The notes below the pieces were generated by a model, which searched no databases, was not told where the DNA came from, and saw only the letters and a list, made by a program, of their open reading frames with translations. The translations under genes and the position numbers were made by a program. DNA of 53,140 bases from Dactylosporangium sp. AC04546 (GTDB lineage Bacteria > Actinomycetota > Actinomycetes > Mycobacteriales > Micromonosporaceae), in NCBI RefSeq assembly GCF_022095675.1, contig NZ_JAHYSG010000086.1, forward strand, positions 1 to 53,140. The letters run 5' to 3'. This document shows, in pieces, positions 37,626-45,464 of the stretch; the stretch's first letter is position 1, and the number at the start of each line of letters is the position of its first letter.

Positions 37626-38951
37626 TCACAGGCGCTCGAAGCCGCGCAGCAGCTCCCAGTCGGTCACCGCCGCGTCGAACGCGGCCAGCTCCACGCGGGC
37701 GTTGTTCGCGTAGTGCTCGACCACCTCTTCACCGAAGGCCTCGCGGGCCAGGGCGCTCGACTCCCACAGGGTGAGCGCCTCGCGCAGCGTCGCCGGCACG
37801 CGCGGCGCCGCAGCGTCCTCGTAGGCGTTGCCGGTGTAGATGTCCTCCAGCGGCAGCTCGTTGCGGATCCCGTGCAGGGCGCCGGCCACCAGGGCGGCGA
37901 TCGCCAGGTACGGGTTCACGTCGGCGCCCGGGACCCGGTTCTCCACCCGGCGGGACGCGCCGTGGCCCACAACGCGCAGCGAGCAGGTGCGGTTGTCCTC
38001 GCCCCAGCGCACCGCGGTCGGCGCGAAGGAGCCGGCCTGGTACCGCTTGTACGAGTTGATGTTCGGCGCGTAGAGCAGCGTGAACTCGCGCATCGTCGCC
38101 AGCAGGCCGGCCATCGCGTGATGGAAGACGGCGTCGCCGACCGGGCCGCTCGCGTCGCGCAGCGAGAAGTGGATGTGGCAGGAGTTGCCCTCCCGCGCGT
38201 TGGGCTTGGCCATGAAGGTGATGGAGACGCCCTCCTGGGCGGCGATCTCCTTCGCCCCGTTCTTGTACAGCGTGTGGCCGTCAGCGTTGCGCAGCGCCTC
38301 GTCGTAGCGGAAGGCGATCTCGTGCTGGCCGAGGTTGCACTCCCCCTTGGCGCTCTCCGGCACCAGGCCGGCGCCCGCCATGTCGTTGCGGATGCGCCGC
38401 AGGAGCGGCTCGATCCGGGCCGTCTGCAGCAGCGAGTAGTCGGCGTTGAAGACGTTGGCCGGGGTCAGGTCCCGGTAGCCGCGCTGGTAGGCGTCCTCGT
38501 AGCTGTTGCGGTACACGATGAACTCGAGCTCGGTGCCGGTGAACGCCCGCAGGCCACCGTCGGCGAGGCGGGCCAGCTGCGCCTGGAGGATCTGGCGCGG
38601 CGAGGCGAGCACCGGGCCGGAGCCGTCGAGCCAGCTCAGGTCGGCCAGCACCAGGGCGGTGCCGGGCTGCCACGGGATGCGGCGCAGGGTGGCGAAGTCG
38701 GGGATCATCGCGAAGTCGCCGTAGCCGCGTGCCCAGCTCGACATGGCGTAGCCGTCGACGGTGTTCATCTCGACGTCGACGGCGAGCAGGTAGTTGCAGC
38801 CCTCCGTGCCGTGGGCGACGACCTCGTCGAGGAAGTGGCGCGCGTGGAAGCGCTTGCCCTGTAACCGCCCCTGCATGTCGGTGATCGCCACGACGACGGT
38901 GTCGATCTCGCCCTCGTCCACGGCGATGCGCAGCTGCTCGACGGTCAACAT
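37626..38951 (-). CDS. glutamine-synthetase-family gamma-glutamyl-amine ligase (PuuA/GlnA3/GlnA4-like)
   Basis: A 441-residue ATP-dependent ligase of the GS superfamily. The beta-grasp N-domain ends near residue 105; the catalytic domain has the metal-binding 'TGTELEF' (E141, E143) and 'ESAKGECNLGQHEIAF' (about 205-220). The ATP region 'GNSCHIHFSL' and 'PNINSYKRYQAGSFAPTAVRWGEDNRTCSLR' follow. It lacks the adenylylation-site context of true GlnA and resembles PuuA-type enzymes that add glutamate to polyamines, or the GlnA4-type that uses ethanolamine. ATG 38951 has AGGGGAA four bases upstream. It is preceded by the GntR gene and a GGT-N5-ACC dyad. Confidence 0.92.
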   Translation of the reverse strand: MLTVEQLRIAVDEGEIDTVVVAITDMQGRLQGKRFHARHFLDEVVAHGTEGCNYLLAVDVEMNTVDGYAMSSWARGYGDFAMIPDFATLRRIPWQPGTALVLADLSWLDGSGPVLASPRQILQAQLARLADGGLRAFTGTELEFIVYRNSYEDAYQRGYRDLTPANVFNADYSLLQTARIEPLLRRIRNDMAGAGLVPESAKGECNLGQHEIAFRYDEALRNADGHTLYKNGAKEIAAQEGVSITFMAKPNAREGNSCHIHFSLRDASGPVGDAVFHHAMAGLLATMREFTLLYAPNINSYKRYQAGSFAPTAVRWGEDNRTCSLRVVGHGASRRVENRVPGADVNPYLAIAALVAGALHGIRNELPLEDIYTGNAYEDAAAPRVPATLREALTLWESSALAREAFGEEVVEHYANNARVELAAFDAAVTDWELLRGFERL

Positions 38952-38965
38952 CGGCTTCCCCTAAA

Positions 38966-38976
38966 GGTCTAGAACC
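38966..38976. promoter_or_regulatory. candidate GntR/FadR operator
   Basis: GGTCTAGAACC in the 36-base gap between the GntR gene and the ligase gene. GGT/ACC half-sites around a CTAG core resemble operators of FadR-subfamily regulators. Binding by the neighbouring GntR is inferred only. Confidence 0.35.
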
Positions 38977-38987
38977 AAACCATAAAC

Positions 38988-39728
38988 TCAACCCAACAGG
39001 CCGCGCAACAACGCCGCGGTGGCGTCGCAGTGCTCCTCCATCTCGGCCCGCGCCATGGCCGGGTCGCCGGCCAGGATCGCCTCCACGACCCGCTCGTGCT
39101 GGGCGTCGGAGTGGTCGAGATTGCGCCGCAGGACCGGGATCGCGGCCAGCAGCCGGTCCAGGCGCAGCTGCACGTCGGCGATCGCGGCGGTGACCGACGT
39201 CGAGCCGCTCGCCGAGGCAACCGCCAGGTGCAGTCGGGAGTCGTTGACCCGCCGGGTGACCGGGTCGCGGGTGCGGGCCGCGCCGAGGCAGGCGACGAGG
39301 TGCGCCCGGTCGGCCGCGGACAGCGTGCGGGTCGCCGCGAGGGCCGCGGCGCCCGGCTCGAGCACGCGCCGGAAGTCCAGCGCGTCGTGCAAGGCGTCGC
39401 CCATCTCGCGGGCGAGCGCGACCGCGTCGCGGTCGTGCGCGACGACGGCGTCGCCCGACGCGCGGACCACGAACGTGCCGCCGGACCGCCCGCGCCGCGA
39501 CTCCAGGAACCCGGCCTCGCGGAGGGCGGCGATCGCCTCCCGCAGGGTCACCCGGCTCACCTGGAGCCGCTCGGCGAGCTCGCGCTCGGGCGGCAGGCGC
39601 TCACCGACGGGCACCAGCCCGAGCCGGATCGCCTGCGCGAGCCGGGCGACGGTGATCTCGAAGGCGTTGCCGCCCCGCACCGGGCGCCACATCGGCACGC
39701 TCGACAAGGGCTCCGCCGCCACCGGCAT
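38988..39728 (-). CDS. GntR/FadR-family transcriptional regulator
   Basis: A 246-residue regulator. The winged helix-turn-helix is at about residues 25-95 ('IRLGLVPVGERLPPERELAERLQVSRVTLREAIAALREAGFLESRRGRSGGTFV'). An FCD ligand-binding domain follows (about 115-235), with 'DFRRVLEPGAAALAA', 'RLHLAVASASGS' and 'HERVVEAILAGDPAMARAEMEEHCD' supplying the metal-binding Asp/His residues of this domain. ATG 39728 has GGGAGG four bases upstream; the frame is open to 39779. Its place inside the amine operon suggests it responds to a pathway acid or amine. Confidence 0.93.
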   Translation of the reverse strand: MPVAAEPLSSVPMWRPVRGGNAFEITVARLAQAIRLGLVPVGERLPPERELAERLQVSRVTLREAIAALREAGFLESRRGRSGGTFVVRASGDAVVAHDRDAVALAREMGDALHDALDFRRVLEPGAAALAATRTLSAADRAHLVACLGAARTRDPVTRRVNDSRLHLAVASASGSTSVTAAIADVQLRLDRLLAAIPVLRRNLDHSDAQHERVVEAILAGDPAMARAEMEEHCDATAALLRGLLG

Positions 39729-39743
39729 CCGTCCTCCCGCGTC

Positions 39744-39774
39744 GTGGTCCGGGCCGGAGCCCGGCCCGGACCAC
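39744..39774. terminator. 14-bp perfect palindromic hairpin
   Basis: Arms 39744-39757 and 39761-39774 pair perfectly over 14 bp with a 3-base loop, in the gap between the permease stop and the GntR Shine-Dalgarno site. Very stable; likely an intra-operon terminator or mRNA stabiliser. The ends (GTGGTCC/GGACCAC) could also serve as a GntR operator. Confidence 0.6.
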
Positions 39775-39782
39775 ATCATTCC

Positions 39783-41342
39783 CTACTCCGCGGCCTTGGC
39801 CGTGTCCGCTTCCTGGGCCTCGTCGATCGTCCGGATCGGCCCGGTGAACCAGTTCCGGGCCGAGGCGACCCACCAGATCGCCGCGCCGCCGATGACGATC
39901 AGCAGCGCGACCGGCGCGTAGTTCACGGCCGTGAACGCGAAGTCCTTGTTGCCGGGAATCGCGGTCGGCGTGAACGGCATGATGAAGTAGATCGAGACCA
40001 CGACGATCTCGACGACCGCGATCCAGCCGAGCACCTTGTACTTGCTGCCGAGCGTCCACGGGCCGGGCACGAACCGGTCGCCCATCCGCAGCCGCAGGTA
40101 GATCGGGATCAGGAATGCGACGTAGAGGCCGATGACCGCCACCGAGACCACCGCGTAGAAGGCGGTCGGCACACCCGTCGGACTCTTGTAGAGCGCCGGC
40201 AGGGTGAGCACCAGGCCGGCGATCGCAGCGCCGATGATGGCTTTGACCGGCGTGCCGTTGCGGTCCACCTTGGACCACATCCGCCAGCCCGGCACGGCCC
40301 GGTCGCGGCTGAACGCGTAGGTCATCCGGGACATGCTCGTCACGCAGCTCATGCCGCAGAAGAACTGCCCGATCGTCGAGATCAGGATGACCGCCTTGTA
40401 GAAGCCGGAGGTCAGGGCGGTCGAGAAGATGGCGGTGGAGTAGCCGCCGGCCGCGGTGATCGCCTCGACGTTGGTCGCCGCGAACAGGAACGCCAGCAGC
40501 AGGATCCAGCCGCCGATCGCCGAGTAGAAGATCGACTGCCAGAGCCCCTTGGCGGCGGCGGTCGAGGCGCCCTTGGTCTCCTCGGAGACGTGGGCGCAGG
40601 CGTCGAACCCGGTGATGGTGTACTGCGTGAGCAGGAAGCCGAACGGCAGCACCAGGAACCAGTAGGTGGCGTCGGAGTACCCGGAGTTGTTGAACCGCTC
40701 GGTGAAGACGAACGACAGGCTCTGGTGCTTCTCGGGCACGAAGACCAGGATCAGCACGACAACCGCCGCGCCGGCGACGTGCCACCATACCGAGACGTTC
40801 TGGAGCACGTCGATGATGCTGTGACCCCAGATGTTGATCGCCACGTGGGCGGCCAGGATCAGCACGAAGAGCAGGAACGTCAGGTTCAGGTTCGAGCTGT
40901 CCCACGAGGTGTACGCCTCGAGGACAAAGCTGAGGAAGGTCGCGCAGCCGTAGTCGACCGAGGCGGTCACCGCGACGAGCCCGACCAGGTTGAGCCAGCC
41001 GGTGAACCAGCCGTGGACCGGCTTGCCCATCTTCGCGGCCCACCAGTAGATGCCGCCGGCCGTCGGGTACGCCGACACCAGCTCCGACATGCAGAAGCCG
41101 ATGATCAGGATGAAGATCGAGATGAGCGGCCAGCCCCACGAGATGGCGATCGGGCCGCCGTTCATCCAGGCCTGGCCGAACGTGGTGAAGCAGCCGGCGA
41201 GGATCGAGATGATGGAGAACGAGATGGCGAAGTTGGAGAACCCGCTCCACTTGCGCCGGAGCTCCTGCTTGTAACCCAGTTCGGCGAGCCGCCGCTCGTC
41301 GTCGTCGAGCGGCCGGTCGGCCTGGGTCGGCGATGCCGACAT
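39783..41342 (-). CDS. APC family amino acid/amine permease
   Basis: A 519-residue secondary transporter with about twelve hydrophobic segments. The opening 'DERRLAELGYKQELRRKWSGFSNFAISFSIISILAGCFTTFGQAWMNGGP' is characteristic of the GABA/choline/amino-acid permease branch of the APC superfamily (BAT1/UGA4-like). 'SAYPTAGGIYWWAAKMGKPVHGWFTGWLNLVGLVA' and 'TITGFDACAHVSEETKGAS' support it. ATG 41342 has GAGGAGG five bases upstream. With the ligase downstream, uptake of a polyamine, GABA or ethanolamine-like substrate is plausible. It follows the phosphotransferase gene by 16 bases. Confidence 0.92.
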   Translation of the reverse strand: MSASPTQADRPLDDDERRLAELGYKQELRRKWSGFSNFAISFSIISILAGCFTTFGQAWMNGGPIAISWGWPLISIFILIIGFCMSELVSAYPTAGGIYWWAAKMGKPVHGWFTGWLNLVGLVAVTASVDYGCATFLSFVLEAYTSWDSSNLNLTFLLFVLILAAHVAINIWGHSIIDVLQNVSVWWHVAGAAVVVLILVFVPEKHQSLSFVFTERFNNSGYSDATYWFLVLPFGFLLTQYTITGFDACAHVSEETKGASTAAAKGLWQSIFYSAIGGWILLLAFLFAATNVEAITAAGGYSTAIFSTALTSGFYKAVILISTIGQFFCGMSCVTSMSRMTYAFSRDRAVPGWRMWSKVDRNGTPVKAIIGAAIAGLVLTLPALYKSPTGVPTAFYAVVSVAVIGLYVAFLIPIYLRLRMGDRFVPGPWTLGSKYKVLGWIAVVEIVVVSIYFIMPFTPTAIPGNKDFAFTAVNYAPVALLIVIGGAAIWWVASARNWFTGPIRTIDEAQEADTAKAAE

Positions 41343-41358
41343 GGGCACCTCCTCGGTG

Positions 41359-42300
41359 CTAGTGCTTGGGGGTGGTGGTGTTCCTTCCAGTCACCGTGTC
41401 GAGCAGGCCACCGAGCCCGGGGTCGTCGAGCGAGCGCCGGGCCTGGCTCCACTTGTCGGCCGCCTCGGCGGCGTAGTCGAAGCCCGTCGCCGTCAGCAGT
41501 CCATGGTGGACGGTGAACCACAGCGCCCAGGTGACGTTGGACGCGATCAGAAAGAGCCGCACCCGGGCGACGAGCGCCTGTGTGCGGTCCGCACCGAAGT
41601 AGGCGCCGGCGAGGAGCTCGACCTGATCCGGGTCGTAGTCGGCCTCGGCCGCGATGTCGCCCAGCTCGAACGCGGGATCATTGTTGCCGGACAGCTGGTA
41701 GTCGATGATCCGGACGCCGTCGCCGGTGGCGATGAAGTTCTCGGCGAGCAGATCGTTGTGGCACGGCACCACGGGCAACGGCGCGACACTGAGCGCTGCC
41801 CGGATCTCGTCCACTGTGGACGAGCGGTCGAGGTACCCCTCCGGCAACGGCAGGTCGTGCCGGGCACAGACGGCGAGGAGCTCGTCCCGCTTGGCGAAGA
41901 TGTCGAAGTCGTTACCGAAGGCCGGACCGGCGTGCAGCCGGCGGCAGGCCTCCGCGATCGCCGGCACCACCGCCGGTTGCCGCACGTCTGCGGCGTGGAG
42001 CGTGCGGCCGGGCAGGAACTCCAGCACGACCGCGGGCACGTCGTCGAGCACCGCGTAGACCCGGGCGCCCACGGTCTCGGCCGCCCGCACGGTGTTGACG
42101 ATCTCCTGCTCGGGCGGGATGCCCAGGCCGGCCGCGGAGACCGCCGGCTCCAGCACCCGCAACACGTAGGGCTGGCCGTCGACGTCCACGCGGAAGATGT
42201 GGTGTGACAGGCCGCCGTCGAGGCGCTGCCACTCCACCGCGCGGCCCACCCACGACGGGACCCGCTCCAGCAGGTCCGCCACTGACGGCACCGCGCTCAT
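41359..42300 (-). CDS. choline/ethanolamine-kinase-like phosphotransferase (APH superfamily)
   Basis: A 313-residue protein of the aminoglycoside phosphotransferase/choline kinase fold. The Brenner motif 'HNDLLAENF' is at 181-189 and the metal-binding 'IIDYQLSGNNDPAFELGDI' starts near 198, with D200. 'SHHIFRVDVDGQPYVLRVL' is the nucleotide-binding strand pair. Phosphorylation of choline, ethanolamine or a related amine is likely from family resemblance. It is the first gene of the amine operon; a TTGACG-17-TTAACT promoter lies upstream, leaving a leader of about 80 bases. Confidence 0.88.
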   Translation of the reverse strand: MSAVPSVADLLERVPSWVGRAVEWQRLDGGLSHHIFRVDVDGQPYVLRVLEPAVSAAGLGIPPEQEIVNTVRAAETVGARVYAVLDDVPAVVLEFLPGRTLHAADVRQPAVVPAIAEACRRLHAGPAFGNDFDIFAKRDELLAVCARHDLPLPEGYLDRSSTVDEIRAALSVAPLPVVPCHNDLLAENFIATGDGVRIIDYQLSGNNDPAFELGDIAAEADYDPDQVELLAGAYFGADRTQALVARVRLFLIASNVTWALWFTVHHGLLTATGFDYAAEAADKWSQARRSLDDPGLGGLLDTVTGRNTTTPKH

Positions 42301-42385
42301 GACCCGGCCCCTTCGCCGCGATCAAACGCCGGTTTCGTGCCTTTAACGAGGCTGGCCCGAAGTGATCGGCGTCATGGTGTGCAAG

Positions 42386-42414
42386 AGTTAACGCCCCCGT
42401 CAGCCGCCCGTCAA
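42386..42414 (-). promoter_or_regulatory. sigma-70-type promoter of the amine operon
   Basis: On the minus strand TTGACG (42409-42414) and TTAACT (42386-42391) with a 17-bp spacer. It is the best consensus promoter in the window and would drive the phosphotransferase-permease-GntR operon. Confidence 0.7.
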
Positions 42415-42499
42415 GAGGACCGCTCGCGTTTACCTGGCGGAAACAAGTGGCACGGCTTCAGACCTTTTGCGGGGCCGGTCCAAGGGCCACAATCATGCG

Positions 42500-44914
42500 A
42501 TGCTTCCCGCAACGGCGCGTGTGGTCGTCATCGGCGGCGGGGTCGCCGGCTGCAGCATCGCCTACCACCTGGCCCGGCTGGGCTGGACCGACGTGGTGCT
42601 CGTCGAGCAGCACGAGCTCACCGAGGGCACGACCTGGCACTCGGCCGGGTTCGTGGGCCAGCTGCGCTCGACGATCAGCCAGACCCGGATGATCATGTAC
42701 TCGTCCGGCCTCTACGCCGAGCTGCGGGAGCGGACCGGCCTCGACCCCGGCTGGCGGGGCGTCGGCGGGCTGCGGCTGGCCACCACGGCCGCGCGGGTCG
42801 AGGAGCTGCGCCGGCAGGCGAGCTCGGCCACGACGTACGGCCTGGACATGGACCTGCTCGGGCCGGCCGAGACGGTCGACCGGCTCCCGCTGCTCAACGT
42901 GGCCGACGTGCGGCTCGCCGGGTGGCTGCCCGGCGACGGCTGGCTGGAACCGGCCCAGCTCGCCGAGGCGCTGGCCGCGGGTGCGCGCTCGCTCGGCGTG
43001 CGGATCGTCACCGGTACCCGTGTGACCGGCATTTCGGTCTCGAACGGCCGGGTCAGCGCGGTCGAGACGCCGGTCGGCCGGATCACCACCGAGGTCGTCG
43101 TCAACGCGGCCGGCGCCGCCGCCGGGCAGGTCGGCCTGCTGGCCGGCGTCGACCTGCCGATCGTGCCCATCAAGCACCAGTACGTCGTCTCGGACACCCT
43201 GGGCATGCCCACGATGGAGCTGCCGACGGTCCGGGACCCTGATCGCATCGTGTACTTCAGGGGCGGCGACGAGACGGGCCTGCTCGTCGGCGGGTACGTC
43301 CGCGACCCCTCCCTCTTCTGGCCGGCGTCCATGGACCAGCCGCGGACCCTGTTCGAGCCCGACATGCCGAAGTTCACCGAGTCGTGGGAGAACGCCCGCC
43401 ACCGCGTGCCCACGCTGCGCGACCTCGGGATCGCCCGCGTCGTCCACGGCCCGGAGGCGTTCACGCCCGACGGCGAGTTCCTCCTCGGCGAGACGCCCGT
43501 CGCCGGGCTCTGGGTCGCGGCCGGGTTCTGTGTCCACGGCCTGGCCGCCGCCGGCGGGGTCGGCAAGGTGATGGCCGAGTGGATCGTCGACGGCACACCG
43601 GAGTACGACGTGTCCACGATGGACGTCCGCCGCTTCGGCGGGCACGCGGCGAGCCGCCGGTGGGCGAGCACGAAGGCCATCGACGGGTATTCGCGGTACT
43701 ACGACGTGGTCTACCCGGGCCAGGAGTGGCAGGCGGCCCGCCCGCTGCGCCGCTCGGCGGTGTGGCCGCGCCTCGGCGAGCTCGACGCCGCGCTGGGCGA
43801 GAAGGCGGGCTGGGAGCGGGCCAACTGGTTCGGTGTGAACGCCGGGCTGACCCCGCAGGCGCAGCGCCCGAAGGGCTGGGCGGGCCGCTACTGGTCCCCG
43901 GCCATCGCTGGCGAGGTCGCCGCGACGACGTCCGCGGCCGGCCTGTTCGACCAGTCGTCCTTCGCCAAGCTCGACGTCCGCGGCCCCGGCGCCCTGGCCC
44001 TGCTCAACCACCTGTGTGCGAACGAGATCGACCGCCCGGTCGGCTCGCTCGTCTACACCCAGCTGCTGAACGCCCGCGGCGGCATCGAGGCCGACCTCAC
44101 CGTGACCCGCCTGGGCGAGCAGCACTTCCGCGTCGTCACCAGCACCGCGTGCGGCGTCCGCGACGCGGACTGGATCCGCAAGCACGCCACTGACGACGTG
44201 CTCGTCGACGACGTGACCGGCGCGTACGGCTGTCTCTGCCTGTGGGGCCCCGCCGCCCGCGACATCCTCCAGCCGCTGACCGACGCGTCACTGTCCAATG
44301 CGGACTTCCCGTTCATGCGGGCGCGCCGGCTGACCGTCGGCCACGTCCCGGTGCTGGCCCAGCGGGTGACGTACGTCGGCGAGCTGGGCTGGGAGCTCTA
44401 CGCCTCGACGGAGTACGTCCTGACGCTGTGGGACACGCTGAGCGCCGCCGGCCAGCCGCTGGGCCTGCGCCCGGCCGGCTACCGGGCGATCGACTCGATG
44501 CGGCTGGAGAAGGGCTACCGGGTCTGGGGCTCGGACCTGACCACGGACACCGATCCGTTCGCGGCGGGCCTGGGTTCGTTCGTACGCCTGGACAAGCCGT
44601 TCCTGGGCCGCGACGCACTGACGGCGCTGCGGTCGGCCGGCGGCCCTTCCCGCGTCCTGCGCTGCCTGGTGCTCGACGACCCGGGCACGGTCTGCCTGGG
44701 CAGCGAGCCGGTCCGGGTGGCCGGCGTCGCCTGCGGCCGGGTCACGTCGGGCGGCTTCGGCTACCGGGTGGGCGCGTCGATCGCGTACGCGTACCTGCCC
44801 GCGGAGGTCGAGGTCGGCACGCCGGTCGAGGTGAGCGTCTTCGACCGCTGGATCCCGGCCGTGGTGCGGACCGAGCCGCTTTACGACCCGAAGATGCTCC
44901 GTGTCCGCGCCTGA
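42500..44914 (+). CDS. FAD-dependent dimethylglycine/sarcosine dehydrogenase-like protein with GcvT domain
   Basis: An 804-residue fusion. The N-terminal DAO-type flavoprotein (about 1-390) starts with the dinucleotide motif VVIGGGVAG, and 'TTWHSAG' includes H47, the residue that carries covalent FAD in mammalian dimethylglycine dehydrogenase. A GcvT/aminomethyltransferase-like domain and C-terminal barrel follow (about 420-800), with 'YTQLLNARGGIEADLTVTRLG' and 'GELGWELYASTEY'. Such enzymes demethylate N-methylglycines and pass the C1 unit to tetrahydrofolate. ATG 42500 follows a CACAAT box by six bases. It is divergent from the amine operon; the oxidative step there lacks a PuuB, so this protein is a candidate replacement. 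Confidence 0.92.
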   Translation: MLPATARVVVIGGGVAGCSIAYHLARLGWTDVVLVEQHELTEGTTWHSAGFVGQLRSTISQTRMIMYSSGLYAELRERTGLDPGWRGVGGLRLATTAARVEELRRQASSATTYGLDMDLLGPAETVDRLPLLNVADVRLAGWLPGDGWLEPAQLAEALAAGARSLGVRIVTGTRVTGISVSNGRVSAVETPVGRITTEVVVNAAGAAAGQVGLLAGVDLPIVPIKHQYVVSDTLGMPTMELPTVRDPDRIVYFRGGDETGLLVGGYVRDPSLFWPASMDQPRTLFEPDMPKFTESWENARHRVPTLRDLGIARVVHGPEAFTPDGEFLLGETPVAGLWVAAGFCVHGLAAAGGVGKVMAEWIVDGTPEYDVSTMDVRRFGGHAASRRWASTKAIDGYSRYYDVVYPGQEWQAARPLRRSAVWPRLGELDAALGEKAGWERANWFGVNAGLTPQAQRPKGWAGRYWSPAIAGEVAATTSAAGLFDQSSFAKLDVRGPGALALLNHLCANEIDRPVGSLVYTQLLNARGGIEADLTVTRLGEQHFRVVTSTACGVRDADWIRKHATDDVLVDDVTGAYGCLCLWGPAARDILQPLTDASLSNADFPFMRARRLTVGHVPVLAQRVTYVGELGWELYASTEYVLTLWDTLSAAGQPLGLRPAGYRAIDSMRLEKGYRVWGSDLTTDTDPFAAGLGSFVRLDKPFLGRDALTALRSAGGPSRVLRCLVLDDPGTVCLGSEPVRVAGVACGRVTSGGFGYRVGASIAYAYLPAEVEVGTPVEVSVFDRWIPAVVRTEPLYDPKMLRVRA

Positions 44915-44963
44915 TCGCGAGCGTCCGGCCGCGGGTTCTTGTGGCGACGGCGCTGGCAGCGTC

Positions 44964-44995
44964 CGTGCCGCCGGGGCGGATGCACCGGCGGCACG
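44964..44995. terminator. 11-bp hairpin between convergent genes
   Basis: CGTGCCGCCGG (44964-44974) pairs perfectly with CCGGCGGCACG (44985-44995), 10-base loop, 50 bases after the flavoprotein stop and 61 bases after the SnoaL-like gene end on the opposite strand. Suited to act in both directions; no T-run. Confidence 0.65.
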
Positions 44996-45055
44996 AGCGG
45001 TGTCCGACGGGAGCGACGGTCGTACGCCCGACGGTGATTTGGCGATATCGAAGAT

Positions 45056-45394
45056 CTAGAGCTCGGGCCGGTCGATCACCCGCAGCCAGCTGCCGTCGGG
45101 CTGGCGGCGCACGAGCTGGACGCGGCCGCCCGTGCCGTCCTTGGGGCGGGTCGACGTCAGGGCCAGGTCGCCGTGGGTGATCGTGGGGAGCGCGTCCTCG
45201 GGCTCGAACCTCGGGACGTGTTTGAGCATCTGCTCGAAGACCTCGCGCATCGCCTCGCGGCCGACCGTGCGGGAGCCCGGTGGGTACGCGAGCACCGCGT
45301 CCGGCTCGTAGAGCTCGGTCAGGCCCGCCGCGTCGCCCGCGTTGGCGCGCTCGACGAACAGGCGTGAGATGTCTTCCGGGGTCGTCGCCTTCAT
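45056..45394 (-). CDS. SnoaL/NTF2-like protein
   Basis: A 112-residue protein with the SnoaL/SgcJ type NTF2-like fold. The pattern 'PEDISRLFVERANAGDAAGLTELYEPDAVLAYPPG' and 'VGREAMREVFEQML' is typical, followed by strands including 'GGRVQLVRRQPDGSWLRVIDRPE'. Such proteins are small enzymes or binding domains with a cone-shaped pocket; the substrate is unknown. ATG 45394 is divergent from the LysR gene and is preceded by only a weak Shine-Dalgarno-like GAGG. Regulation by that LysR protein is possible. Confidence 0.87.
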   Translation of the reverse strand: MKATTPEDISRLFVERANAGDAAGLTELYEPDAVLAYPPGSRTVGREAMREVFEQMLKHVPRFEPEDALPTITHGDLALTSTRPKDGTGGRVQLVRRQPDGSWLRVIDRPEL

Positions 45395-45450
45395 GCCTCA
45401 ACCCTCGCGCGGCGGCCTTCAGAAGTCCAAGCGTGGTTTGTGATCGGATC

Positions 45451-45456
45451 TAGAAT
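45451..45456 (+). promoter_or_regulatory. leaderless -10 box of LysR gene
   Basis: TAGAAT eight bases before ATG 45465, in the gap shared with the divergent SnoaL-like gene. Confidence 0.55.
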
Positions 45457-45464
45457 CAGTCGTT

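Noticed and set aside
41359..42300. Aminoglycoside resistance gene
   Set aside because: The fold is shared, but the HNDLLAEN and IDYQLSGNNDP motifs and operon context fit choline/ethanolamine-kinase-like proteins better.
33074..44914. Possible antibiotic biosynthetic cluster
   Set aside because: No synthase, carrier protein or resistance-export set; contents fit amine catabolism better.
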